A DNA stretch of 64,000 nt. Origin: Nostoc sp. C052 (lineage in GTDB: Bacteria; Cyanobacteriota; Cyanobacteriia; Cyanobacteriales; Nostocaceae). A program made the position numbers and the translations under genes. The notes beneath the pieces were generated by a model. The model searched no databases. It worked only from the letters and a program-made list of their open reading frames with translations, and was not told the DNA's origin. Numbering within the stretch: position 1 is the stretch's first letter; each line of letters begins with the position of its first letter. Below, piece by piece: positions 17,386-25,798 of this stretch. The stretch is taken from positions 6,395,501 through 6,459,500 of the forward strand of contig NZ_CP040272.1 in the NCBI RefSeq assembly GCF_013393905.1, given 5' to 3'.

Positions 17386-19068
17386 TTAACTCAATTTTTT
17401 CAGTGTCTCAAGTAAACTGATGACAACTGAAATTGTTGCTTGCAGTTTTTCTGTGCGATCGCCTGAAGCTTGCTCAATAGTTTTGACAAACTCTTCTAGT
17501 GCTTGAGTCAAGTTTGTCTGAGCTTGCTGGATTGCAGATGTATCAGATGTCTGAGGTTTTGCTATTGCAGATGGTAAAATCACGGTTTCAATCGCCGGGC
17601 GATCGCCTGTTTGATTGTCACCAACAACTAGCCGGACTGCGGGATCGCCAATAATGGCATAACTACGAGCATCGTTGTTTGCTGTCCACATCCCAGATAA
17701 ACTGACTGGATTAGCGATCGCACCATATTTAATTTCTTCTAACTCTGTGCTGAGATCAGAAGACAGTTCAGCATAGCGTTCGTTGAAATATTCAACCGCC
17801 GATCCTACGGGATGTCCATCTAGCAATCGTTTGAGAGTACTTTGAAACACTGCTAACTGTTTACCAGTTTTTTCCCAGACGAAAGAACAACCCCAAGCTC
17901 GCTCTACATGACCGATAACAGCCAAAGCGCCGCCGTTGGGATGGCTTAAGAGTCGTCGGGGTAAAGGAGCAATAAAGGCATTAGGAGCGATCGCTAACCT
18001 TTCGTTGGAGCCTTTTTGATGGGCAAATTCATCAAATCGGGGTGTACCCGCACCATAACAGGCAAAGTGAAAGGCAATTAACCCTAATAAACGAGCATCA
18101 CTGCCAACATCATCTGCTGAGAAATAAAAATCTTCAGGAATTGGTTCTCGCCATTTCAGCGGGCCGGGCCAGTCTTGACAAAGCAATGCTCCTTGATGGC
18201 GTAGTTGTCGCTCATGTCCATTGGGAAAACCCATACCATGACTAGCAGTGAACAGCAGCGCCGGAGTCTCTTCTCCTCCTAGCAAATTCTTTAAACGTGC
18301 TTTGGTGGCTTCTTCTGCAAGTAAGGTTTGAACAGACCAATTGTTGTCTTTTTGATCCTTAAGCATCCATTCAGCTAAAGGCTGAATCAGGTGTTGCGCG
18401 CTGAGTTGTGTAGCAGCATCAGCAGCGTTACGCACACCAAAAAAGCTAGCGCGGCGAGGTAGTGATAAATTGCTAGTTTCCGCCTGCACAACGCTACGAG
18501 CATACTGAGCATATTCCTCTGGTGTATCGAAGTAAATCCGACCCACCGCATATTGCACATCTAGTTGATACTGAAAACGATAAGAAATCGTTTCTGGATC
18601 GCCAACAATTAATAGATAATAAGGCATTTTGTCAGGGTCAGCTGGGCCTGGCCCAACTCCATGACGTGATAAAAATTGATTCTTCGATTCCCCTGGACGA
18701 TAACCCTTGGGGCCAGTATATTCCTGATAAAAATGCTCGTGCTTTTTTGCCGCTTGCTTTTGTCGATGCGTTAATAATTCTTGGAGTGCTTCTTTAATTG
18801 CTGGGTCAGCATTATAGGCAAAGATAACTCCCCAACCTGTCTCTGCGAGGTTTTTTGGATCTACACCTTCTATCGGTGCAAAATCAGGTTCTAGTCCTTT
18901 AACATGCAGATCCTTTTTCTTGAGTTCGCTAATTTCTATAGGATCAAAATCTTCACCCTGAGCAATCTTAGCTAGCTGTTCAGGTGTTAATGGAGGCAAC
19001 AAATACTCTCCAGAAGCCCCATCAATACCATTGAAATATAACTCTTTTGTCAGTTGTTCTATGCTCAT
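17386..19068 (-). CDS. C25-like (gingipain-type, clan CD) cysteine peptidase homologue
   Basis: Using the ATG at 19068 (MSIEQLTKEL) the protein has 560 residues; an upstream in-frame ATG exists at 19101. The catalytic dyad of clan CD is recognisable: His277 in LLFTASHGMGFPNG and Cys337 in LIAFHFACYGAGTP. The ending YAIIGDPAVRLVVGD resembles the LxGDPxLRL strand of C25 peptidases. A C-terminal linker and small helical tail (about 505-560) follow. There is no signal peptide, unlike secreted gingipains, so it should act in the cytoplasm. The substrate is unknown. The gene is flanked by direct copies of a palindromic repeat. An alpha/beta-hydrolase gene lies upstream on the same strand. Family assignment rests on motifs, not alignment. 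Confidence 0.7.
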   Translation of the reverse strand: MSIEQLTKELYFNGIDGASGEYLLPPLTPEQLAKIAQGEDFDPIEISELKKKDLHVKGLEPDFAPIEGVDPKNLAETGWGVIFAYNADPAIKEALQELLTHRQKQAAKKHEHFYQEYTGPKGYRPGESKNQFLSRHGVGPGPADPDKMPYYLLIVGDPETISYRFQYQLDVQYAVGRIYFDTPEEYAQYARSVVQAETSNLSLPRRASFFGVRNAADAATQLSAQHLIQPLAEWMLKDQKDNNWSVQTLLAEEATKARLKNLLGGEETPALLFTASHGMGFPNGHERQLRHQGALLCQDWPGPLKWREPIPEDFYFSADDVGSDARLLGLIAFHFACYGAGTPRFDEFAHQKGSNERLAIAPNAFIAPLPRRLLSHPNGGALAVIGHVERAWGCSFVWEKTGKQLAVFQSTLKRLLDGHPVGSAVEYFNERYAELSSDLSTELEEIKYGAIANPVSLSGMWTANNDARSYAIIGDPAVRLVVGDNQTGDRPAIETVILPSAIAKPQTSDTSAIQQAQTNLTQALEEFVKTIEQASGDRTEKLQATISVVISLLETLKKLS

Positions 19069-19194
19069 ACTATACGCACCATTATTTTTTGATTGGCACA
19101 AGAGATTAGAGATTGGTTGTTAGGAATTGGGCACAAAAAGCAGGGGTGCAAAGGAGTAGAGGGGAATGGTACTAAGAAAAGCCCAAAGGCTTGT

Positions 19195-19281
19195 TTAGCC
19201 TCGTTCGCCCCTCGTTCCCAGCCTCCAGGCTGGGAATGTATTCAAAGAGGCTCTGCCTCTCATCAAGCTACCGGAGGCTCT
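19195..19281 (+). repeat. Palindromic dispersed repeat, copy 2
   Basis: This copy repeats the left half of the copy at 17225-17340 in the same orientation, with the hairpin GTTCCCAGCCTC/GAGGCTGGGAA type and GAGGCTCTGCCTCTCATCAAGCTA. It lies in the 454-bp gap upstream of the C25-like gene. The rest of this gap (19282-19522) shows no gene. Confidence 0.8.
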
Positions 19282-19522
19282 ATCTTTTCTTAACGTGAGT
19301 TCGACGAACCTCTCCCAGACTTGAACTAAAGTTCAAGTCTGTCCCTCTCCGAATCGGAGAGAGGCGGTTTTGCGTAGTAAAACCTTCTTAAAGGTTTTTT
19401 GATTGAGCAAATTGGGTAGATATTATATGAGCAATCGAATTCACGTTTTCTTAATGCCATTCGAGTAGAAAAGAAAAACTTACTGCAACTTCTTCTCTAC
19501 TCCCCTGCTCCCATTCCCCAAA

Positions 19523-20896
19523 TTAACTACCAAAAGCTGCTGACCATACAGCATGAGCTACTTGCGGTTTGGCAATTGAGTTGTGAGCATCTGCATCTTT
19601 ACCACCATCTAAATTGCGAATAAATTCGCTGCTTTCCAAGTTGTAAACCTTACCAGATTGGAAATTATATGGCTTTTCACAAGGGTGCATCTTTAGACTG
19701 GTAATTTCGTTTATTCCTTGAATACCAAAAGTACCAATACTGCCATATTCAGGGAATTCTGACTCAAGAGGAGCCGCAAAGTCTATATCCTGACCACTGA
19801 ATCTGCCACTTACGCTAGCAACAGGATACAGTTTCGTCACAGAATTGTCATGTATGGAGCGGGTCGTGACAATTGGGCCAACAACTTTACGGTCATTGAT
19901 AATTGAAGAAAAACAACCAGCTAAATTTACTCTGCGAGGAATATTTGAGCTATAAGACCAGAGTGATAAAGCTCCTTGGATAAGAACTAAAGAGTTAACT
20001 GGACGAACTAACTTACTATTCTTTCTACCTGCCACAATAGAAGAAACAACGATACATCCAAAACTATGTCCAACCAGATGGAACCGCGTTGTTTCAGCAG
20101 CAGCTTTTTGGAGTTTTGTTAACAAATTGAAGCCACTAGTTTCACCAATGTGGCGCGCACGCTGTTTCATTTTCCAATAGGATAAATATCCTAATAAATC
20201 CAGAAAAGTATTCTTTTTGCTTTTGGGAGCATCTCCAATTGCAAAACTAATTTCTTCAGATTCTTCCTGAGCTATAAGAGATTCATAGATGGCATCAGGC
20301 TCTAAAATCGACGATTCGCTATCATTTTCGTCACCTTCTAAAGAAGCCTCTTTAATTAATACTTCGTAGGCTGCTTTTACCTCCAATGGTAAGTTATCTG
20401 GTGGGATAGAATATTCTATTGATGCTGTAAAAATGGTTCCGAGAGCTTCACGCGCCGCATCAGTATCAGCAACATCTTGAGCGTATTCCTCGATTAACTC
20501 ATTTAATTTTGTCCCTGATGTGTCATAGGATGTAGGTTCAGCATTTAAGTCTTCATTACCCCAAGGTTTACTAGGCCAATGCAACCCAATTAACAGTGGA
20601 CGAAATTCTTGATTTTGAGACTTCCGTAATTCTTGGATTTTTTGAATATCAGCCTGACTTTCTGCCATAGCTTTAATCCAATTATGGTACTGTTTTTTTG
20701 CTCCGGGAACGTCACCTAACCATCCGTGACTAATGAAAAATACATCTGTAATTGCTTGAGTGGAGAGTATATCTACTAGCTTTTGGCTGATAAATCCATC
20801 AGGCTCACGACGTTCATTACCATCAGCATCAAAAGCAATTAGGTAGTAATCTAAAGAAGATGTGATGGTATTAATAGTTACGGTTTGAATTGGCAT
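19523..20896 (-). CDS. Alpha/beta-hydrolase-fold protein
   Basis: This 457-residue protein has a lipase-type nucleophile elbow, GHSFG, in RFHLVGHSFGCIVVSSIVAG (Ser near 278) and an oxyanion-hole-like FISHGWLGDVPG near residue 55. A charged insertion of about 150 residues, rich in Asp/Glu, separates the first strands from the nucleophile. The C-terminal HAVWSA may hold the catalytic His. No signal peptide is seen, so it is probably cytoplasmic. The reaction and substrate are unknown. The C25-like peptidase gene follows on the same strand after 454 bp. That gap is too long to claim an operon, but the pairing of two unusual hydrolases is worth noting. Confidence 0.7.
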   Translation of the reverse strand: MPIQTVTINTITSSLDYYLIAFDADGNERREPDGFISQKLVDILSTQAITDVFFISHGWLGDVPGAKKQYHNWIKAMAESQADIQKIQELRKSQNQEFRPLLIGLHWPSKPWGNEDLNAEPTSYDTSGTKLNELIEEYAQDVADTDAAREALGTIFTASIEYSIPPDNLPLEVKAAYEVLIKEASLEGDENDSESSILEPDAIYESLIAQEESEEISFAIGDAPKSKKNTFLDLLGYLSYWKMKQRARHIGETSGFNLLTKLQKAAAETTRFHLVGHSFGCIVVSSIVAGRKNSKLVRPVNSLVLIQGALSLWSYSSNIPRRVNLAGCFSSIINDRKVVGPIVTTRSIHDNSVTKLYPVASVSGRFSGQDIDFAAPLESEFPEYGSIGTFGIQGINEITSLKMHPCEKPYNFQSGKVYNLESSEFIRNLDGGKDADAHNSIAKPQVAHAVWSAAFGS

Positions 20897-21647
20897 GTGT
20901 AAATCCTTATCAGGGTTTGATTTTGATATGCTGCGCTAACCGTTAAGAAGATCCAAAAAATAAAATGCCCTTTTTCCAAACAAAAACTACGAAATTTTGG
21001 TGCGGCAGCCTGAAGAGCCGTTATTAACGGCTGGGCATTTTATTACTTCTAAGCGCCTGAACGCAGAGTCACAATTGTTAGATACAACACTGAATTGCAA
21101 GTATGAAATAATCACCTATTTCGGGCTGACAATTTATGTATACTTAGGGCAATTAATGTTATTTAATACATAATAGTTACAAAAAAGAGGTAAAACCTCA
21201 GTGATAATACGAAGGTTTTACCAGATTGGAAACAAGCAATTAATAATAATTGTTAAATCTAGTGATCTGTCCCATTAAATGTTTTACCCTACCCTAACCC
21301 TCCCCCTTGTGTATACACGGTAGCTTCCAAAGGGAGAAGCTAATGCCTTTGCAAAGCGTCTCGTAGAGAAGAGAGAAGGACGCACACTCCTATGGAGAAG
21401 CAAGCTACGCGCAGCGTCTCATCAGAGAAGAGCGCAAAGGAAAAAAAGTTAAGAATAAGTTCACCCATTATCTTTAATGGGACAGACTACTAATGCGGTT
21501 AATTAACATTTTGTTCTTTTGTCAGAAGTGGTATATTGGCACTTGACCCGACCCAGTACAAACTATGCATAAGCCCACAGGACAGCAAACTCGAGGTGTT
21601 GTACTCAGTACTACAAGACAGGAAGAGGGAGCAAGGGGAGTGGGCAG
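20897..21647. other. Intergenic region with hairpin and TA-flanked element
   Basis: This gap is bounded by the divergent hydrolase and kinase genes. It contains an inverted repeat AATAAAATGCCC (20959-20970) / GGGCATTTTATT (21033-21044) around a GCCGTTATTAACGGC hairpin. Further right is the miniature element at 21260-21492, listed separately. The last 150 bases before the kinase must hold its promoter. No gene was found. Confidence 0.55.
21260..21492. mobile_element. TA-flanked miniature element with TCTGTCCCATTAAA ends
   Basis: The left end reads TAGTGATCTGTCCCATTAAA and the right end, on the other strand, reads TAGTAGTCTGTCCCATTAAA. This is an 18/20 terminal inverted repeat beginning with TA, as in IS630/Tc1-type insertions. 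The interior has no frame and carries copies of a cyanobacterial palindromic repeat (AGCAAGCTACGCGCAGCGTCTC), also found at 25447-25468. No matching transposase is in the window. Confidence 0.6.
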
Positions 21648-24284
21648 ATGACCAAAAATACTGTTTTTTCCCTATTTAAAGATGTACCTCTAAGCTGCAT
21701 TCTGGTAGCGTTGTTTCTGCTACAAATTCTGCTAGCTGTAGGATTGACTGCGTATTTATCAATCCTTAATGGGCAAAAAGCAGTCAATGAGGTGGCTAGT
21801 GAATTGCGTCATGAAGTCGCCAATCGAGTTGAGCAGAATTTACAAACCTATTTGTCAACTCCGCGTCAGGTACTACGCGGTAATCAAAATCTGATTAATA
21901 TCGGGTTACTAAAGATAGAAAATATTACAAACTGGGAGTCATTTTTAATAGAGCAGTTAAAGACTTTTCCCGATGCGTTGGCTTTAACGGTAAGCAATGA
22001 ACAGCAAGAACACCTAATGGTAGAGAAGCTCAACGATCGCCAATTTTTACTTAAAAAAGCCGGAAAGTCAACTGAGTACGACCTTTACACTTACAAAATT
22101 GACTCTCAAGGTCAACGTACTCAGCTACCGGAAGTGATTAAAAACTATGATGCGCGATCGCATCCTGATTATCAAACAGCTGTTACTGCCAAAAAATTCA
22201 GTTTTAGTCAAATTTTTATACCCAGCAGTGAACCAAGACTTTTTATTAGTGCATCTCAACCTATCTATAATTCCCAAGGTCAGTTATTCGGAGTCAACAG
22301 CACTCTGATTCGTTTATCAGAAATTGGAGATTTGCTGCAAAATATCAAAGTTGGCAAGTCTGGGCAAATTTTTATTATCGAGCGTTCAGGGCTATTAGTC
22401 GCAAGTTCCACAGCCGAAGAACCATTCCGCTTACAAAATGGTAAACCAATTCGGTTGGAAGCTTCCCAGAGTGTGAATTCTTTGACTCAAGCAGCCGCTA
22501 AATATTTAACAACTAAATTTAATAACTTTGACCAAATTCAAAGTTTACAGCAATTAGATTTTTCTTTGGACGGCAAACGACAATTTTTAGAAATTAAACC
22601 GTTACAGGGCGAATCAAATCTCAACTGGTTGATTGTGGTAAGTGTCCCCGAAGCAGAGTTTATGGGACAAATTAATCGCAATACTCAAACTACAATTTTT
22701 CTCTGTTTAGGAGCATTAGGACTAGCTACTATCCTGGGGATTGTTACCGCCCGTTGGATAACTCAGCCAATTTTGGATTTCAGCACGGCGATAAAAGATT
22801 TAACCGATTTTACCAATGACAAAGACTCAGTGGTGATGGTACAGGGCATTAAAGAAGTAGAAATGCTGGGTGAATCTTTTAATAAGATGGTGCAACAGTT
22901 ACGCAAAAATTTTACTGCACTGACTATTAAAAATGCAGAGTTAGAACTGCAAGTTAAGCAGCGAACTCAAGACTTACAGCAAGAGATTCAAAAACGTATT
23001 AATAGTGAACAAAAACTGCGCCAACATCATCGCGTACTAGCAGAACTGACAAATCACAAAGCGCTTTTTGAAGGAAATCTAGAAACAGCATTCAAAGTCA
23101 TTACCGAAAAAGCAGCCAATGCCTTAGAAGTAGAGCGAGTCAGTGTATGGTTATTCAACGATCAACGTACCAAACTACAATGTATAAGTCTCTATGAACG
23201 TAGCAATCAAAAACATTCGGCAGGTTTAGAACGCAACCTGGCAGATTATTTAATTTACTATAAAGCGGTGGTGGCTTTGAGTACCATTGTCATTACCGAC
23301 ACTCGCACTGATTTACGGGTACAGGAATTATGGGATAAATTACTAGAACCAAATAATATTGTATCCCTAATTGATACCTCTATTTGGGTTGGGGGTAAAA
23401 TAGTGGGAACAGTATTGTATGAGCAAATTGACACTCCCCGGACATGGGAAATAAGCGAGGAAAATTTTGTTAGCTCAATTGCAGAATTTGTTGCCCTAAC
23501 TTTAGAAGTATGCGATCGCAAACAGGCAGAATCCGCTCTACGTGAGGCTCAAGAAGCTGCGGAAGTGGCAAATCGTGCTAAAAGCACCTTTTTAGGAAAC
23601 ATCAATCACGATTTGAGAAATCCCTTAAGCTCTATTTTGGGAATCACAGAAGCTCTCAAAGATGGAGTGTACGGCCCTGTGAGCGAAGAACAGCAACAGT
23701 CTTTAACTATACTCGAATCTAGCGGTAAGAACTTACTAGAATTAATTAGCCAAATCCTTGACTTTACCGATACTGAATCCAGCAAAATAGAACTGCAATT
23801 AGCTGCTACTTCAATTCAGGGATTATGTGATTACAGCTTAAGTTTTGTCAAACATCTAGCATTCCAGAAAAACATTCAGTTGAGGGCACAAGTACCTGAA
23901 GAACTCGAACCTATCCAAGTCGATGAACGTCGTATTCGCCAAGTATTTATCAACTTGTTGACTAACGCCATTAAGTTTACTAAAGAAGGAGGTGAAGTTT
24001 GGATAGAAGTCCAACCAACTGCTACTAATGAATATATCTTTTTCAGCGTGGTAGATACGGGTATTGGGATGCTTTCTGATGACCTTTTTAAATTATTTCA
24101 ACCTTTTATGCAGGTTGAAAATGCCTCTACTCGTCGTTCTACGGGCACTGGTTTAGGTTTAGTGATGGTGCAAAAAATTGTCGAGTTGCACGGTGGAACT
24201 GTTCATGCCGAAAGTCAGTTAGGCAAAGGTAGCCGATTTACGGTGAAGCTTCCGTGGAAAAAGGCGGAAAAATGGAAAGTTTAA
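21648..24284 (+). CDS. Membrane sensor histidine kinase (Cache-HAMP-GAF-HisKA-HATPase)
   Basis: This 878-residue kinase has a first membrane segment (about 16-37), an extracytoplasmic double-Cache-like domain (about 40-340), a second segment (about 348-370) and a HAMP linker (372-425). A coiled coil leads to a GAF domain (about 465-625). The HisKA domain has His654 in FLGNINHDLRNPLSSILG. The HATPase domain has the N-box NLLTNAIKFT near 770, DTGIG near 804 and GTGLGLV near 834. No receiver is fused, so a separate response regulator is needed; none is adjacent. The Cache domain suggests binding of a small molecule outside the membrane. Confidence 0.93.
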   Translation: MTKNTVFSLFKDVPLSCILVALFLLQILLAVGLTAYLSILNGQKAVNEVASELRHEVANRVEQNLQTYLSTPRQVLRGNQNLINIGLLKIENITNWESFLIEQLKTFPDALALTVSNEQQEHLMVEKLNDRQFLLKKAGKSTEYDLYTYKIDSQGQRTQLPEVIKNYDARSHPDYQTAVTAKKFSFSQIFIPSSEPRLFISASQPIYNSQGQLFGVNSTLIRLSEIGDLLQNIKVGKSGQIFIIERSGLLVASSTAEEPFRLQNGKPIRLEASQSVNSLTQAAAKYLTTKFNNFDQIQSLQQLDFSLDGKRQFLEIKPLQGESNLNWLIVVSVPEAEFMGQINRNTQTTIFLCLGALGLATILGIVTARWITQPILDFSTAIKDLTDFTNDKDSVVMVQGIKEVEMLGESFNKMVQQLRKNFTALTIKNAELELQVKQRTQDLQQEIQKRINSEQKLRQHHRVLAELTNHKALFEGNLETAFKVITEKAANALEVERVSVWLFNDQRTKLQCISLYERSNQKHSAGLERNLADYLIYYKAVVALSTIVITDTRTDLRVQELWDKLLEPNNIVSLIDTSIWVGGKIVGTVLYEQIDTPRTWEISEENFVSSIAEFVALTLEVCDRKQAESALREAQEAAEVANRAKSTFLGNINHDLRNPLSSILGITEALKDGVYGPVSEEQQQSLTILESSGKNLLELISQILDFTDTESSKIELQLAATSIQGLCDYSLSFVKHLAFQKNIQLRAQVPEELEPIQVDERRIRQVFINLLTNAIKFTKEGGEVWIEVQPTATNEYIFFSVVDTGIGMLSDDLFKLFQPFMQVENASTRRSTGTGLGLVMVQKIVELHGGTVHAESQLGKGSRFTVKLPWKKAEKWKV

Positions 24285-24373
24285 GCTATATGCCGATAAG
24301 TAGTTAAGGAGGCAGGAGGTAGGAGGCAGTTCTGATATGAAAGAGGGACAAGGGAGACAAGGGAGACAAGGGG

Positions 24374-24498
24374 CAATACTTCTCGGTTAAGGGGAAAATG
24401 GGAAAGGGAAAAGGAAAGAAAAAACCTTTAACCCAAACCCAGTACCCTTTACCCCAAACCCGATTCCGAGTTAAAAATGCAAAATCCGAGAAGTATTG
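24374..24498. mobile_element. Miniature inverted-repeat element, family B, copy 2 (inverted)
   Basis: The element starts CAATACTTCTCGGTTAAG and ends CCGAGAAGTATTG, 125 bp long, and is the reverse complement of the copy at 4765-4890. Flanks are AGACAAGGGG (24364-24373) and GGACAAGGGG (24499-24508), nine of ten matching. The flanks lie in a GACAAGGG-rich tract, so the duplication alone is weaker evidence here. The remaining bases of the gap 24285-24701 show no gene. Confidence 0.78.
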
Positions 24499-24701
24499 GG
24501 ACAAGGGGGACAAATAGTAAATGACCTTTTCAAGTCAGGAGGAATCTCTATAAATAAATGGTGTTGTTGGTCAATTCATGATGAGCGAAACTAAAATTGA
24601 ATTTTAAACAACAATGTTATTACTCTACCCGTAAAGGGATAGAGTATTCTGAATTCTGTTAGCGCAGTGGGGCGTAGCACATTCTGAATTCTGACTCCTT
24701 T

Positions 24702-25097
24702 TTATGCAGTTTTATCACTCTTAGTAGCTGCTTCCTCTGAAGTTGCTTTCAAACGTGTTGCTGTGCTTTTACGAATGCGATCGCTTTTGCGAACAGCACC
24801 CGCCATTTCATATTCTCGGCTATCTTTGCCGTATTTAAAAGCAACTCCAATTAGCATTTTTTCAGTTAGATCGCTTAAAGTTTTGTCCAATTCGTCCATC
24901 TCAGTTCTAGAAGAATCAATCATAGCAAGAGCAGTATTATAAGCATCTATTTTGCTGCGGTACTGCTCAATTATTTGTGTCATATTTTGCAAGTTGCGCT
25001 CATCCCCAAAATCCATGCTGGGATCAATTGCTTTCAGTCCTGCCGCTCTTAATTCAGCTTTTTCTAAAACGCGGTATGTACGTTGTTTCCCAGGCAT
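24702..25097 (-). CDS. Small unknown helical protein
   Basis: I do not recognise this 131-residue protein. It starts with basic MPGKQRTYRVLEKAELRAAGLKAI and appears to be almost all helix. A central coiled-coil-like stretch contains regularly spaced hydrophobic residues (NMTQIIEQYRSKIDAYNTALAMID and DELDKTLSDLTEKMLIG). The tail is rich in Lys, Ser, Thr and Ala. There is no signal peptide or membrane segment. It stands alone between two intergenic repeats, and the ordinary codon use suggests a real gene. Function is unknown. Confidence 0.65.
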   Translation of the reverse strand: MPGKQRTYRVLEKAELRAAGLKAIDPSMDFGDERNLQNMTQIIEQYRSKIDAYNTALAMIDSSRTEMDELDKTLSDLTEKMLIGVAFKYGKDSREYEMAGAVRKSDRIRKSTATRLKATSEEAATKSDKTA

Positions 25098-25219
25098 AAA
25101 TATATTCCTTTTATTCTGCTTTAGAGCTAGTTTGCCTTACTAAAGCTGTATCTTAGTTCAGTAAAATCCTCACAGATTAGTATCTGATCCGACTTGAGAC
25201 TCAGTATTTATCACCAAAA

Positions 25220-25366
25220 TTATGTTTTTGTTGATGAAAGACATGTTTTTGTTAATGAAAGACATGTTTTTGTTGATGAAAGACATGTTTTTGTTGATGA
25301 AAGACATGTTTTTGTTGATGAGAAACATGTTTTTGTTGATGAGAAACATGTTTTTGTTGATGAAAC
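25220..25366 (+). repeat. 21-bp minisatellite, seven units
   Basis: Seven tandem units of 21 bp follow the consensus CATGTTTTTGTTGATGAAAGA; units 5 and 6 carry GAGAAA and the last unit ends differently. The array is open in several frames on both strands simply because 21 is a multiple of three; the plus-strand frame would give VDERHVF heptapeptides. No start signal or flanking protein sequence supports translation. Confidence 0.9.
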
Positions 25367-25574
25367 CGTAATTTTATACTGAGAGTCAAAGACTTTACTC
25401 TTTGTCAAAGTAAATTTTTTTAACGAACCGCATACTCCTACAGAGAAGCAAGCTACGCGCAGCGTCTCCTTAGAGAAGGACGCAAAGGACACGTTCGCGT
25501 AGCGTCTCGTAGAGAAGGAAGAGAAGAAAAAATGCTTAACTGAACTGTATTGAGTCTAAAACTAGCTTTTAGAT

Positions 25575-25687
25575 TGCCTCGTTCCCAGTCTCCGACTGTG
25601 AATGCTCGTCCTTGAGGCTCTGCCTCAAAACTCGCGGCAGAGCCGCTTTTGAGTTGCATTTTCAGCCTCCGGCTATAAACGAGATTT
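25575..25687 (+). repeat. Palindromic dispersed repeat, copy 3 (diverged)
   Basis: It shares CCTCGTTCCCAG, GAATG, and GAGGCTCTGCCTC with the copies at 17225-17340 and 19195-19281, and adds GCGGCAGAGCCGC and CAGCCTCCGGCT hairpins. Confidence 0.7.
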
Positions 25688-25698
25688 GAAGAGGGTTT

Positions 25699-25792
25699 CA
25701 GCTTAAGTTGACACCAATGGCATCTTGCCTACCTTTAGTTACTGGGCGGGCGAGACGCCCACCCCACAATAAATAGTTGGATATTTTTTTAT
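25699..25792 (+). repeat. Long dispersed repeat, uninterrupted copy
   Basis: From CAGCTTAAGTTGACACCAAT to GGATATTTTTTTAT this 94-bp stretch matches the two halves of 33636-33839, which is split by a family-A miniature element. It therefore acts as an empty site for that insertion. It lies just downstream of the large kinase stop. Confidence 0.78.
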
Positions 25793-25798
25793 GATGAA

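Larger units (their letters stand above)
25098..25798. other. Repeat-rich intergenic region
   Basis: This gap between the small unknown gene and the 3' end of the large kinase gene holds, in order, the 21-bp minisatellite (25220-25366), two palindromic AGCAAGCTACGCGCAGCGTCTC-type repeats (about 25440-25520), a single family-A element end (25535-25552), the palindromic repeat copy 3 and an uninterrupted copy of the long repeat also seen at 33636-33839. No gene is supported. Confidence 0.7.

Noticed and set aside
25194..25492. Open frames on both strands through the 21-bp minisatellite
   Set aside because: They are open only because the unit length is a multiple of three; no start signal or non-repeat protein sequence supports translation.
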